Assembly (NCBI GenBank): GCA_018257865.1
Contig: JAEUBA010000066.1
Coordinates: 109,916 to 173,915, forward strand
DNA length: 64,000 nt
Source: Stereocaulon alpinum
Lineage: Eukaryota > Ascomycota > Lecanoromycetes > Lecanorales > Stereocaulaceae
Reading direction: 5' to 3'
The position numbers were made by a program, and so were the translations under genes. The notes beneath the pieces were generated by a model. The model searched no databases. It was not told the origin of the DNA and saw only the letters and a program-made list of their open reading frames with translations. This document shows positions 34,442 to 44,726 of the stretch, piece after piece; the stretch's first letter is position 1; each line of letters begins with the position of its first letter.

Positions 34442-34918
34442 TCAACCACTCGCACCCCCCTCCCCCATCTCCCCCGTCTCAAGCAACCCGCCCTCAAGCA
34501 AATACAACACCCTCTCCTTCTCCTTCGCCCCGGCACCACTATCCCCCAGAACCTCATACCCAACACAAACCCCACACCGTCCACACCTATACACCCTCCT
34601 CTTCTCGAACCCATCTTCCCTTCTCACGATGACGGTTTTCCGCGCTGGGCGGAGGTTTTGCGTTAATAGAGATGGCAGTACCACTCCATCCGCATCTCCA
34701 TCACCATCGCCATCGCCATCGTCGGTGGTGTCGGTTTGCATGGCTTCGGACGCGCTGGGGTCGTTGTGGGTGGGGTGTGTGAGTGCGGGTAGGGGGAGGA
34801 TGTATGCGCGATCGAGGGAGGGGGGGGCGCGGCGGGGGAGGAGGGGGAGGGGGTAGGGTGTTGCTAGGAGGAGGGTGGAGCAGAGGCAGTGGTAGGTTTT
34901 GAGGGGGGGGTGGGACAT
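34442..34918 (-). CDS. STEEP1: STEEP1-like (CXorf56/UPF0428) protein
   Basis: A single exon of 158 aa. The N-terminus reads TYHCLCSTLLLATPYPLPLL followed by PRRAPPSLDRAYIL, and the second half TVIVRREDGFEKRRVYRCGR followed by CGVCVGYEV. These paired Cys motifs (C-x-C, then C-x-x-C-x-x-C) and the RREDG-x-EKR segment match the STEEP1 family, whose human member (222 aa) helps STING leave the ER. An acidic DGDGDGDGDADG run, coded by a hexanucleotide repeat, splits the two halves. The role in a fungus is unknown. The gene spans a C-to-G composition flip. Confidence 0.7.
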   Translation of the reverse strand: MSHPPLKTYHCLCSTLLLATPYPLPLLPRRAPPSLDRAYILPLPALTHPTHNDPSASEAMQTDTTDDGDGDGDGDADGVVLPSLLTQNLRPARKTVIVRREDGFEKRRVYRCGRCGVCVGYEVLGDSGAGAKEKERVLYLLEGGLLETGEMGEGGASG

Positions 34919-37532
34919 TGTTTTTGAGATGGGTAGGTGGGTGAGTGGGTTGGTGGGTTGTGGTGGGGAGACGGTACTAGCGTGCAGGGTGGATGCAGTG
35001 TTGTAAGTACGTATATCTGGACCAGCAGATTGGGATACCTGGATTTACGTCGTTTGATCTATGGTTACTAGGGTGTGGTAGCCAATGGGTGGATAGATGT
35101 TTATACCATGGATGGGAGAGGTTGTGGATTTCGCCTATCTGGTAGTACGATCTATAGTACCCTCAAATTGTCGAACCTACCAGGTTGTCACCTGCCAAGG
35201 CCACCCCTGGAAAACGCCTGAGGGAGAGCGACCTCTTTGGGTCACCCCGGAATTCGATAGAGTCCGTAAACTCTGGGGAGCAAGCCAGTCCCCTAGACAA
35301 CCAGCTCAAAGAGCTTTGCAGGGGCCTGTGGGGGCGGCCTTGGCGGGTGGCAGCTTGGTGGGGTTGACACCGGGGGAGAATCCCTCTATGGAATATTCGG
35401 ATGCATTGTGGCGGATCGATTACGCCACACCTGAGACAGAGATAGAGTCACTACGTGCATTCATGTAGGAACTCTTGTCAATACCAGGACAATCTCACAG
35501 ACGACCAGCGTGTACTTTTGATAGACCTACAACTGGCTTGCTCAATCGTAAAACTACCGGCGAGAGGACACTGCAGCCTGACTAGGTGACTAATCTATCG
35601 ACGTTTGAGAGGAATGATTGCTGCGGATTTTAGAGCCGCATTCCTAGAATACGGTACTCCGCATCCCCGGGATACGGTACTCCGCACGCACAGTAACTAC
35701 TATACCATTCTCGGACCATGGAATTCTAGCCAATTCCATATGACACCTTGCACCATAAAGCCACCATGCTGGTGTGCGGTGGAGGTGGCAAAGGCCATAC
35801 AGCGCCGCATGCTCCGATGTAATTTCATTGGCTCGTTCTCAACGATTCTTGCGAAACCCCCACTTCTTGCAATGTCTCCACTCGCCTCGCCGTCCAATTC
35901 GGTACACAATCCAAGACAAATACGGCCATCGCTACTGGTTGCGAATACTGCGCTCTTGAGCTGGAAAAGATTCGGCCATGTGCATTGCCACCTCCACCTT
36001 CATCCCCACTCCATGGTAAGATCATCAGCATCAATCTAGGCAAAGAATTTGGTGGGGCATAAAGGCAAAAGCTTCATAGACCCTCAAAGTCCAGGTCTAT
36101 TCGATTATATGACAATAGGAGTCGCAAGTTTGGGGAGAGAGCAAATCAAAGTGGTTACTGTTACATATGTTCGCAGAGTGTCCTCGACTGCATTGCAGCA
36201 GCCAGTTGGGTCGGTCTCCTTTTTGACATCATCGAGGATACAATGTTAAGCGAGAGCAGAGAAAAGTTTTGATGACAGATTTGAAAGGGAAACGTAAAGG
36301 TAATGGAGAAAGTATGTCGGGTACTGATTAACTACCTACCTGAGGAAGGAAAGGCATATGCATAGCCGAAGCGCTTACTCGTAAGGGTTTCCTTAAAGAC
36401 GATCCATACCAAATCGATTGTCGGCTGTTTTTCATCGGAATTATGATGCTCACATGATGGAAAATGTTCAACTGGCCTCGCAGTGGGATTGTGTCTAGAA
36501 ATCAGCATCATGGCTGAAGAAGTGGATGCCCCTTATACTGCAAGGAAAATCCGACATCAACGGTCCTGATGCTCCTAGCATGCTGTCTGCTGAAACTAGG
36601 GTATGCAGAGTCTGGAAGCCACGTTCTAGTAGATACAGATTCTAGCCTTTGTGGGGCCGTTTCCGCAGAGAAGAGAGCAGATGACAATGATATTATGCAC
36701 GTCTGCATCACAAGCGTGGGTCATCTATGATCTCTGTCAGAGAGTCTCTGTTGAAGGCGGCTTCTCTATATCGCTGGAAAAGGCTCTCATCGGTATCGGA
36801 GTGTAGTCGAGGCGCCGCGCCAGGATTTCGTAGATCGGTGATCGCGTGCTGGTGAGTGCCACCATTAGTGGTTGCTTAACTCAGCCCGCACAGCAGCAAG
36901 GGAGAAGTGATTTCTCGATGTGAAACGGCCGATAATTCAGGAGGGTGATTCGATAGGATCCGATACGTGATCGACTGTCAAAGCTTCTTTGAGCCATGAA
37001 CGATTGGCTGCGTAGACTGTTCCGATACTCTGACCAGTGCAGCGTGCGCTATCGAGTGTGTTGCGATTGCCTGCGGAAAACCGATGGGCAGGAGAGTGCA
37101 TATGTCGTGGACCTAGCGATCCGTCTGCTGGGGGGTGGCATTGGTGAAATTGCCACGTACGTTTTCAGTCGCCAGCAGCCCCACAAGATTTAGTGATAGC
37201 AATCGGACTCAGTATGACGTAGCGTGCCGGCCTTGCTCGTCGCCTACCTAACCAGAATGAGTAAAGCCGTATAAAACGGCTCTTAGCTTATTTGCCGCAG
37301 GTACACCGTGAAAGCGTTCTGAACCCATTCTGAAGCATGCGCTGCTGCCACAATTCAAAGGAAGATGATGTTGTCTGAAGCAAATGTCTTGGATCCAAAG
37401 CCCAACAGCTTGTGCGGTATTCGGAAGAACAGACCTCCCTGTATTGGATGACACGAAAAGCTGTGGGCAATATCTCACCATCTCCGCACACATTCTTATA
37501 GCCAGAACGCTGGATTGTTCTTGAATCTCACC
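34919..37532. other. Long gap with a possible decayed Cys-rich frame
   Basis: No intact gene. Around 35766-36059 one + frame starts with ATG and reads protein-like with several cysteines (DSCETPTSCNVS, TGCEYCALELEKIRPCALPP), ending GKEFGGA, but it is interrupted by TAA at 35820. A 123-codon frame at 35097-35468 has no domain. A 15 bp direct repeat, ATACGGTACTCCGCA, occurs twice at about 35649-35690. Confidence 0.4.
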
Positions 37533-39896
37533 ATGTCTGCGTTTCGATCTTTGGCACCCTCCACCCAGCCGGAAGACTCCTCTGCCTCCTCTACAAATAA
37601 GTATGCCGGCGAGTCCAACAGTGGTACCAGCGGAACTACCAGTGGAGGGGGGAACAGTGGTGGAGCTGACCGAGGAGCTGGCAGTGGCGGGGATGGCAAG
37701 GACGGCAACCCACGTAAACGGCGTACTGCCGGTAGCGTCTCGACAATGGCTTGTACTCCATGTAGGCAGGCACGGCAGAGGGTACGAAGCTTCATCAACG
37801 TTGCTCAATTGTTTCCTCAGATGTTTTCTACCCTCTACTAGTCATTTCCGATCAGGGCTAATGCTAACCTGCGGGCTTGCTTCCCCTTTCTCTAGTGTGA
37901 CGGTAATAGACCTAATCGTTGCGCTAGATGTGCCTTGCGTAAACTGGACTGTATCTACGAGCCTCACACCAAAACACACAAGGACGACCTCATCCGAGAA
38001 ATTGAAGTTCTTCGAGGAGATAACACTGACCTCCAGAATCGAAACAGGGAAATAGAACAATCAGCCTTGGAAGTTGACTCCACGAATCGAGGCCTGCGAG
38101 AGGAGGGCGCTTGGCAACGAATCATATTACAAACCATTGGGAGCAACGGGCATGATCGAGAAATCATTAAGAAGCTTCGTGCTGGTGAATCGCATCAATC
38201 TATCGCCGATTGGCTCGTCCGCCAAAACCCAGCTCTCGGCAATCTAGGAGCAGATATGTCAGCTCATCACGAGTTGGTCGATGTCGTTCAGATCTTTGAA
38301 GCACAATGCCAAGGCGATGATGGCCTTGAACGATTTAGCCCGGAAACCAACTCCGAGCTTCGATGGACAAAGGTGTGCACAAGCCAAAAGCTCGTCGGCC
38401 ATTTGTTCGACCTCTACTTCACCTGGGTACATCCCGTCCACATGCTGTTCAGCGAATTGGACTTCAAAATAGAATTCAGGCATGGTCTTGACACCCATTG
38501 TTCACAGTCCTTAGTCAATGCTATCTGTGCCATGGCATGCCATTTGCTCGACAGTGAGAATGACAGGGACAGACGGAACGTTGTGGATGCCGCAACGTTA
38601 CGAGACGGATTTATGGCTGAAGCTCGGACAACACTAACTCCAGAGACATTCAATCACATGACATCCATCCAAAGCTTTGCGATAATGTACCTGGTTGAAT
38701 TGAGTTCCGGCAAAGCCAGAAGCGCTGTGGGCTATCTGAGGTCGGCCGTTGAGAATCTGAAGGCGAGCAGTGGTCCTCAGCGGTCAGATGAAGCGAAAGA
38801 GATTACCTTTTGGGGAATCCAAACACTGAACACGTATGTGCCCTCTATTCTGATATCCTATAGACTTCCCGCATCTGACACCGGCAGCTCTTGGAAAGGT
38901 GTAACATACCAGAGAATGTGGGCTCCGCCAGCTCCTCAAGGGCCAATCTTTCAGAACATACAATTGGATATAGATGACCGTGTATGGCGTTTCTATCGAC
39001 ATCCAGGGGATGCGCGGGAACTCCCGTTTCGACCGAGCCATGCGATCATAACAGCCTGTCAGCAAGCAAAGCTCTTCTCGATCATCAATGAGAGTATTGG
39101 TCTCTACTGTGGCGCTCGTGGAACAGTATCTGCTGCCAACGTGCTTGAAGTGTACGGAAAATATATGAATTGGAAGGAAGACTTACCGGATGTGATAGCG
39201 AATATCGGCGAAGGTGACCAGCCACTGCCGCACATTTTGTATCTCCAGTATGTTTGTTCAAACGGAAAATGCAGGATTCAGCTGACTATGAACAGCGTGC
39301 AATACCACACTGCTTTAGTGCAACATTTCAGTCCCCTTCTTCATTGCGGTGCCTTCACAGGCAGCGATCTTGCCGAGTTACGTCAGATTGTGGTTTTCCA
39401 TGCTCGAAGCGGCGTCGAGCCGCTTGAGCACTCGCGGCGACTCTATTCATCCCGGTTTTCGTTGCCGCTAATGAGTTTCTGCCTCATTCATCTTTGTGAC
39501 GCGCTTGTTCGCCATTCGCCACAGGTACCACCAGCAGCGCAAACGGCCAGATTTTGTTTGGATGTCTTGCACCAGACTCGCCCAGGGTTCGCTCTATGTG
39601 GTCCGCTTCAGTCGCTTTTCTATCAAGCGACTCAGGAATGTGGCGTTCAATTACCGCCGGAAATGAGTGATACTGTGGACTCATTCAACCATTATGTTGT
39701 GGACGACATCCTCGACGCCTGTACTCGATTGTCTTACACCCAGCCGCTGGATCAAATACTTCACCATATCGACCCCCAAATAGCACAGGACTGGGCTAGC
39801 GAGTGGGAGAAGCAGATCAAGTCCCGTAAAGGAAAAGCGCGGAGAGAATCAACGAGTGGGAGGTATTTGCAGGTTGCCAATATACTGAATGACTAA
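37533..39896 (+). CDS. Zn2Cys6 transcription factor
   Basis: Exons are 37533-37781 and 37896-39896 (intron 114 nt), giving 749 aa. The intron splits the DNA-binding domain: exon 1 ends ACTPCRQARQR and exon 2 begins CDGNRPNRCARCALRKLDC. The six zinc ligands are C74, C77, C84, C92, C95 and C102. A short coiled coil (about 108-145, LIREIEVLRGDNTDLQNRNR) would allow dimerisation. The remainder resembles the fungal transcription factor middle homology region, with conserved SLVNAICAMACHLLD and a later PSHAIITACQQAKLFSI. It acts in the nucleus on unknown target genes. Residues 1-60 are Ser/Gly-rich and disordered. The intron inside a Zn2Cys6 motif is common in fungi. Confidence 0.9.
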
Positions 39897-41917
39897 TGCA
39901 TAAGCGAGGCGTGCGCTTTGTGACCCATGTCAGGGAGAACCTCTTGACGACTGCATGAAGGCGATAAGCTGCGCATCAGGAGGTACTTGAATGCATCTTT
40001 CAGTAAGCTGGTCCAAATCCCCGCGATTTGACGACAACATGAACACGAATAGCAACAGTTTGGGTGGCGCACACGGTAGAGCAAGGGCATCTCGGCGTTC
40101 CCAGCTTTCAGCTGGTATATGAATGGTAGGCGGAGTGCTACCAATGGTACAGGGCAGATACCCCAGATTTGACGTTACAAGTGGTTCGACAGATGACACA
40201 AATAGCATTGAGCGTGGCCAGTTAATGACTTTATATGCTTTGTGTGCCACTGACACCCATGGATTATGGTGCTGAATGTTGTGTTCTCGTTGGTGGTCAG
40301 GTAGTGGGGCTGTTGAAGAGGATTGAAGCGTTGAGGCGCAAGACCTGTCGAAGGCAACATCAGCATCGAGACGTTCCAGTCCTTCAAAGCAAAGCCGTGC
40401 GATTACAACTGACCAATATCAAACTCCGGGACACTTTGCCAGACTGCTACTGTGAAACAGTGCAAAGGATCTAGATTTCGCCAGGGAAAGAGGGGACGAA
40501 CGATGTGAAAATTGAGTATCGGCTGACTAGCATGATAAAAGCGAATGGGGCATAGTCATAGGCCCACAGCGCCTCTTCCTTCCAATGATGTTCCTTGAAA
40601 TGGTTTAAGGAGTGCCATTAAACGGCGCTAGCGGAGGTTGCTCCGATCGATCGCAGGAGATGACGCAGTTTCTTGCGCCTAGGCAAATATCCGCCTCATT
40701 AAAATATACACCACGATTTTCAAGAGACGATGAACAACGTACTTTACACGCTGATTTGATGAAAAGGAGATGTATTATGCTTAGAGAAAGGCAACCTCCT
40801 AGCTGTTTATATCCCACAACATTGGCGTAGATTTGCAACATTAGGCATGGTGATGGTGGCTGATATTCCTATGCTACCACCATTCAGGGCTTTCTACACA
40901 TCTCAGTATTTGCCCTGCAATCGGGACTCCAGCGCTGCTTTGACAACACCTGGCATGCAGCCATCCTTGGACCCTGCACATCGCCCAAGTCATTCAACAA
41001 GGTACCATTACGGATAATGCCATAGGTTCGATCCAAATGATCGCCGAGGAGAGAAGCCAAACGAGAAGCACCAACCGACACATAATATCCTCGATGCGAG
41101 ATTTTGGACCGCTTAGTCATGCCACCGGGTCGAGACCTTGACGCGGACCCTGATCTCGAGGCGTCAAAACCATATATCAGAAGTGACGATCCCTCGATGA
41201 CAATCCCTGTTTTCTGCCTCACTCTGATATTGCGCGAATCACAGGACGCGGGGAGTAGGAAGGTCCCTCCGATGGGAAGGCCTCGTTGTATGTACTATGC
41301 ACTCAACGGATCATGCATGCTAGGACACGCTAGGACCCTTGGTTACTGCATCCCATGGCTTGGCCCCATAAAACTGCATTTGCTGGCTAAAACGGAATAG
41401 TATCACTCGCCATTGGTCTCTTATGTCTTTCCCAGGGCCCCATTACACGCCTCTGATCTGTCAATTGTTCCGGTTCTCACAACACCCGAACCGGGCACAA
41501 TCGTCTAGACCGCCTGCCGTGCTTGGCCACGCTACGAGCAATGGCTCGCATGTCTCTAAATCTCTGAGCAGCGCTACAAAGTTCTTTACAGTCCTTTCTG
41601 ATGCTTCTGTATGATCATGGAGCAAAAGGCTCCCCAGTAGCCATTGAAACGCTGGGGCAATACAATTACCCATCACGCTGGCCATCTCGCACGGTATGAC
41701 TTGCGTAACGTGCCTTGTGGGCCTGATAATTGATTGGAACGTTGGGATCCTGAGCAGTTCTGATTCAACTAATCTCTACAGAACAGCACATGACGGTACA
41801 GACTTCAAACAATTGCATGTCTACCTCTTCCATGAAAGTCGTACCTATGTTCCGTCCACTCAACTCCGTACAGCCCAGAACTGACCATTATGATCCTTCG
41901 CTAGTAGGACACTCCTC
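39897..41917. other. Intergenic, nothing firm
   Basis: A minus-strand frame near 40884-41222 contains a protein-like run (RGYYVSVGASRLASLLGDHL) but has no recognisable domain and I could not extend it. Otherwise I see nothing. Confidence 0.35.
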
Positions 41918-43004
41918 CTAATCTAGCGATCCATACCCGGTCCATTCCTGGTCCGGATAATAAGAGTTCCAGATACTCCCCGGGGTTAAGCGATCGAAGA
42001 TTGCGTTCAACCTCTTCGTCACGTTCTGCTTCCAAGCCTCCCCACCACTCTTGTTCTTATCCTCGCTCTTGTTCTCCGTCTCCTGCGGCTTGGTTCTCGA
42101 CACAAGGCCTGGGTTTCGCGGATCAGGACCGCGTACGAGTTGTCTTTCATTATACCCCCGTGAAGTTGAAGGGTGCTTCCCAGGGACAATGTTCCCATCT
42201 TCATCCCACCATCCGACACGCTTAGGGATCTTCTTCCCTTCTCTGTCCACGGACCACTCATAAAGATCGTACAGCTCCCTGTTACCCCCCATTTTGCCGG
42301 TCCAGAGACGAAGGTCCCCATCAGGATCCTCGCGCAGCCTCCAGTAATGCGAACCCCCCGAACACGATCGGGAATCCTCTTCTTCTTCGATGAGGCCATA
42401 GAATCTTCGACGAGGAGGCGGCTGGCGTAATGGGTAATTTGCAGGGTCATACCATGGTGGGCGTACACTTCTTGGATCCAGTCTGGGGTTTACATCACTG
42501 CTTTCATCCCCTTTAAGCTGATCACCGTGGCTCTGCATAGACATGTCCAAGAAGGCAGCGTCATTCGTGCGCTTTAGGGTAGATGTCGGCGGTACCCCTG
42601 GTGAGACTGGTGTTCTGTCCTTTGTCACTAAGCCCGGTTCTGCGGCTGAAGCTTCATATGTGTTGAGGCTAAAGCTGATATCACTGTCTGAAGCGCTTGA
42701 TTTGTCGTGTTGCGCATTAGACATTGTTATCTCCGAGTTCGATGAAGCCATCATTGGTCCTGCCTGCAGCTTGCCGTCTACGCTGTATCCACGCTTTGAT
42801 CCTCTTGGGTAGGACATTGAACAGAATGACCACAACAATGGTGATGGTTATGAATAGGCTCACAGTTAGTGATGAGGTGCCCGAGTCACGAACGAAGTCA
42901 ATGTAGTGGGTGAGTTTTCTTGCAAGTAATCTGCAGCCGCTTGATGAAGGGTTCTTGACAGGAGTCAGAAGAGTGACACGAAGGGTGTTGTTCATTCTCG
43001 GCAT
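41918..43004 (-). CDS. Single-pass membrane protein, unknown function
   Basis: Two overlapping frames must be joined. The 5' part from ATG 43004 codes MPRMNNTLRVTLLTPVKNPS, then one membrane segment (SSLTVSLFITITIVVVILFN) followed by basic residues. The 3' part, in another frame, runs to the stop at 41918. It is Ser-rich and then carries PPWYDPANYPLRQPPPRRRF, an acidic YGLIEEEEDS, WRLREDPDGDLRLWTG and VGWWDEDGNIVPGKHP. The junction lies within 42640-42840. A 52 nt intron with donor GTCCTA and acceptor CTGCAG keeps frame, as does a longer one with donor GTAGAC, and I cannot choose. I do not recognise the family. It is divergent from another small membrane protein 440 bp away. Confidence 0.55.
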
Positions 43005-43444
43005 ATATTTGATCGGATGTGAATTTGAAGTTCCTCGATTTGTGGGAGGAACGAAGGCATGTCAAACCCTTCGCAAGTTGACGCATACCAAGCTTTTCTT
43101 CCATCCTTTCTCGTTGGGAGCTTTTAATATCTGAGCTTGTTCGCGCATTTTACGCTCGCTTAGACTGCCAAGAAGCCAATAGAAAGCCTGGATAGCTCAG
43201 GTTTCACATGCTGAAGTACTTGTCTTTGCTATTATGTGAAACTGGGATAGCACATGAAAATGGTAAGACTTTGACTACAAAAGCCCGCGCAGGCCAACCT
43301 TCCTCCATACTTCCTTCATACTCTCCAAACCTCTATCAGAACGTCCCCACGACAACAAATCCAAGGATAGCGTTCCATTTCAACCAACAAGCCTAACAGC
43401 ATCCTCAGCAAACCGACGACAAATCTATCCACAACTCTTCTACA
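43005..43444. promoter_or_regulatory. Divergent promoter region between two membrane-protein genes
   Basis: A 440 bp gap between start codons pointing apart. The right half is CA/CT-rich, as in a fungal 5' leader. No named motif. Confidence 0.4.
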
Positions 43445-44197
43445 ATGGGGAGCGGCGCGTCAAAATTGTTCGATTTTCTTGGAGTCCACCTTCGAAAGCG
43501 CGCCATGGAAGTGCCCACACACTCCCCCGCTAAGGAAACATCAGCAGTCACGATAGATTGGCTACCAGAAGCCGACTGGGATGGTCCAAACTCTGCCGGA
43601 TTGGGTCCTCGAGCTCTAGACGGCGAGAAACTCGCACGTTTCGCTGAACGCACCATCGATAGATTCCAACCTGCATCTTGGAAGGGCAATGACAACTACA
43701 GCAGTATCACTAACACCCCAACACTCTCTACCACAACAGTCACAGCACCCGATCTCTGCATGAATCCTACCAACTGGGAGAATCGTCTCCTCTGCGGCGA
43801 AAAGTACACCACAATCACCTTCTTCCTTGGGCTCGCCTTCGTATGCCTCCTATGCGCTCTAGCATGCTGGCTTATCCTTCGAACTCCCAAGAAACAGACC
43901 TCCGAGGAAGATGGCACCGGCCCAGACTACGTTGAGAAGCTATTCATGGAAACCCGACCACCTAAGTATCAGCGATATCAAAGTGCCTCAGCATCCCGAC
44001 TAAAGGAGAAGGTCCTCAGCGCCAGTCCCGCGAACATCTGGCCGAGACTTGATGATATGGAGAAGAAAGAGGTGGTGCAGTATGAGCCGGTAGGGTGGAG
44101 AAGCGCGAGATTGGTGGAAAGTAGAGGTCGTGCCGCGCGGGCTCTTGCTACGGAGCTGCCGAAGATGCCCAAGGCTCTACCTATGGGAGGAAATTGA
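43445..44197 (+). CDS. Single-pass membrane protein with N-myristoylation motif
   Basis: A single exon of 250 aa. The N-terminus MGSGASK has Gly2, Ser6 and Lys7, the classic N-myristoyltransferase substrate pattern. Residues 90-120 are Thr/Ser-rich, residues about 122-146 form one membrane segment (TFFLGLAFVCLLCALACWLI), followed by RTPKK, consistent with a cytosolic C-terminal tail of about 100 residues that contains YVEKLFMETRPPKYQRYQ. A myristoylated N-terminus and a cytosolic C-terminus on either side of one membrane segment would be contradictory unless the N-terminus is also cytosolic, so one of the two readings may be wrong. Family not recognised. Confidence 0.7.
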   Translation: MGSGASKLFDFLGVHLRKRAMEVPTHSPAKETSAVTIDWLPEADWDGPNSAGLGPRALDGEKLARFAERTIDRFQPASWKGNDNYSSITNTPTLSTTTVTAPDLCMNPTNWENRLLCGEKYTTITFFLGLAFVCLLCALACWLILRTPKKQTSEEDGTGPDYVEKLFMETRPPKYQRYQSASASRLKEKVLSASPANIWPRLDDMEKKEVVQYEPVGWRSARLVESRGRAARALATELPKMPKALPMGGN

Positions 44198-44726
44198 GGG
44201 CTACAGGATCGCGTACATGTGAACAAAAGGGAGGGTTAGGGGAGAATGGCGAGAGAAAACGATTTGCTTTACAGTAAATGGAGAAAGATGAAAAAAGAGG
44301 ACAAGACTTTTGCCCATCATATGTAATTAAATTGATAGGTAGTTTGTTTTCAATGAGGATGACAATTTTTTCCACTGAAATATCCAACAATCGAACATGT
44401 GCCTGAGGAAACTTCTCATAGAAATGGATCAACAATGGCAGTCAACAGACCCGGCTGGTGGTGAGTATCGATTCCACCAGTCAGGATCCTGATCCGCAGG
44501 GCTGAGTCTTGGCATCGAATTGAAGGCCACAACATTTGGCGTGAAGCCAGCTATTCCACCTTACAAACGGCAGCTTGGCCTTATCATCATTGTCGCCTAC
44601 CCTTCTCCTGGCTTCATAGTCTTCGTCAGCTCTTCATGAGTACAGCCTACGCTCGGTAAAGTTGTTCATGCGGCCTATCGACCAATTGATGCACGACCCC
44701 CTCGGACTTGAGTGCGAACCGCAAAG
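44198..44726. other. Intergenic, nothing recognised
   Basis: 3' region of the membrane-protein gene and promoter/5'UTR of SEC27. Confidence 0.4.

Noticed and set aside
37248..37808. 186-codon minus-strand frame
   Set aside because: Overlaps exon 1 of the Zn2Cys6 gene in antisense; no domain.
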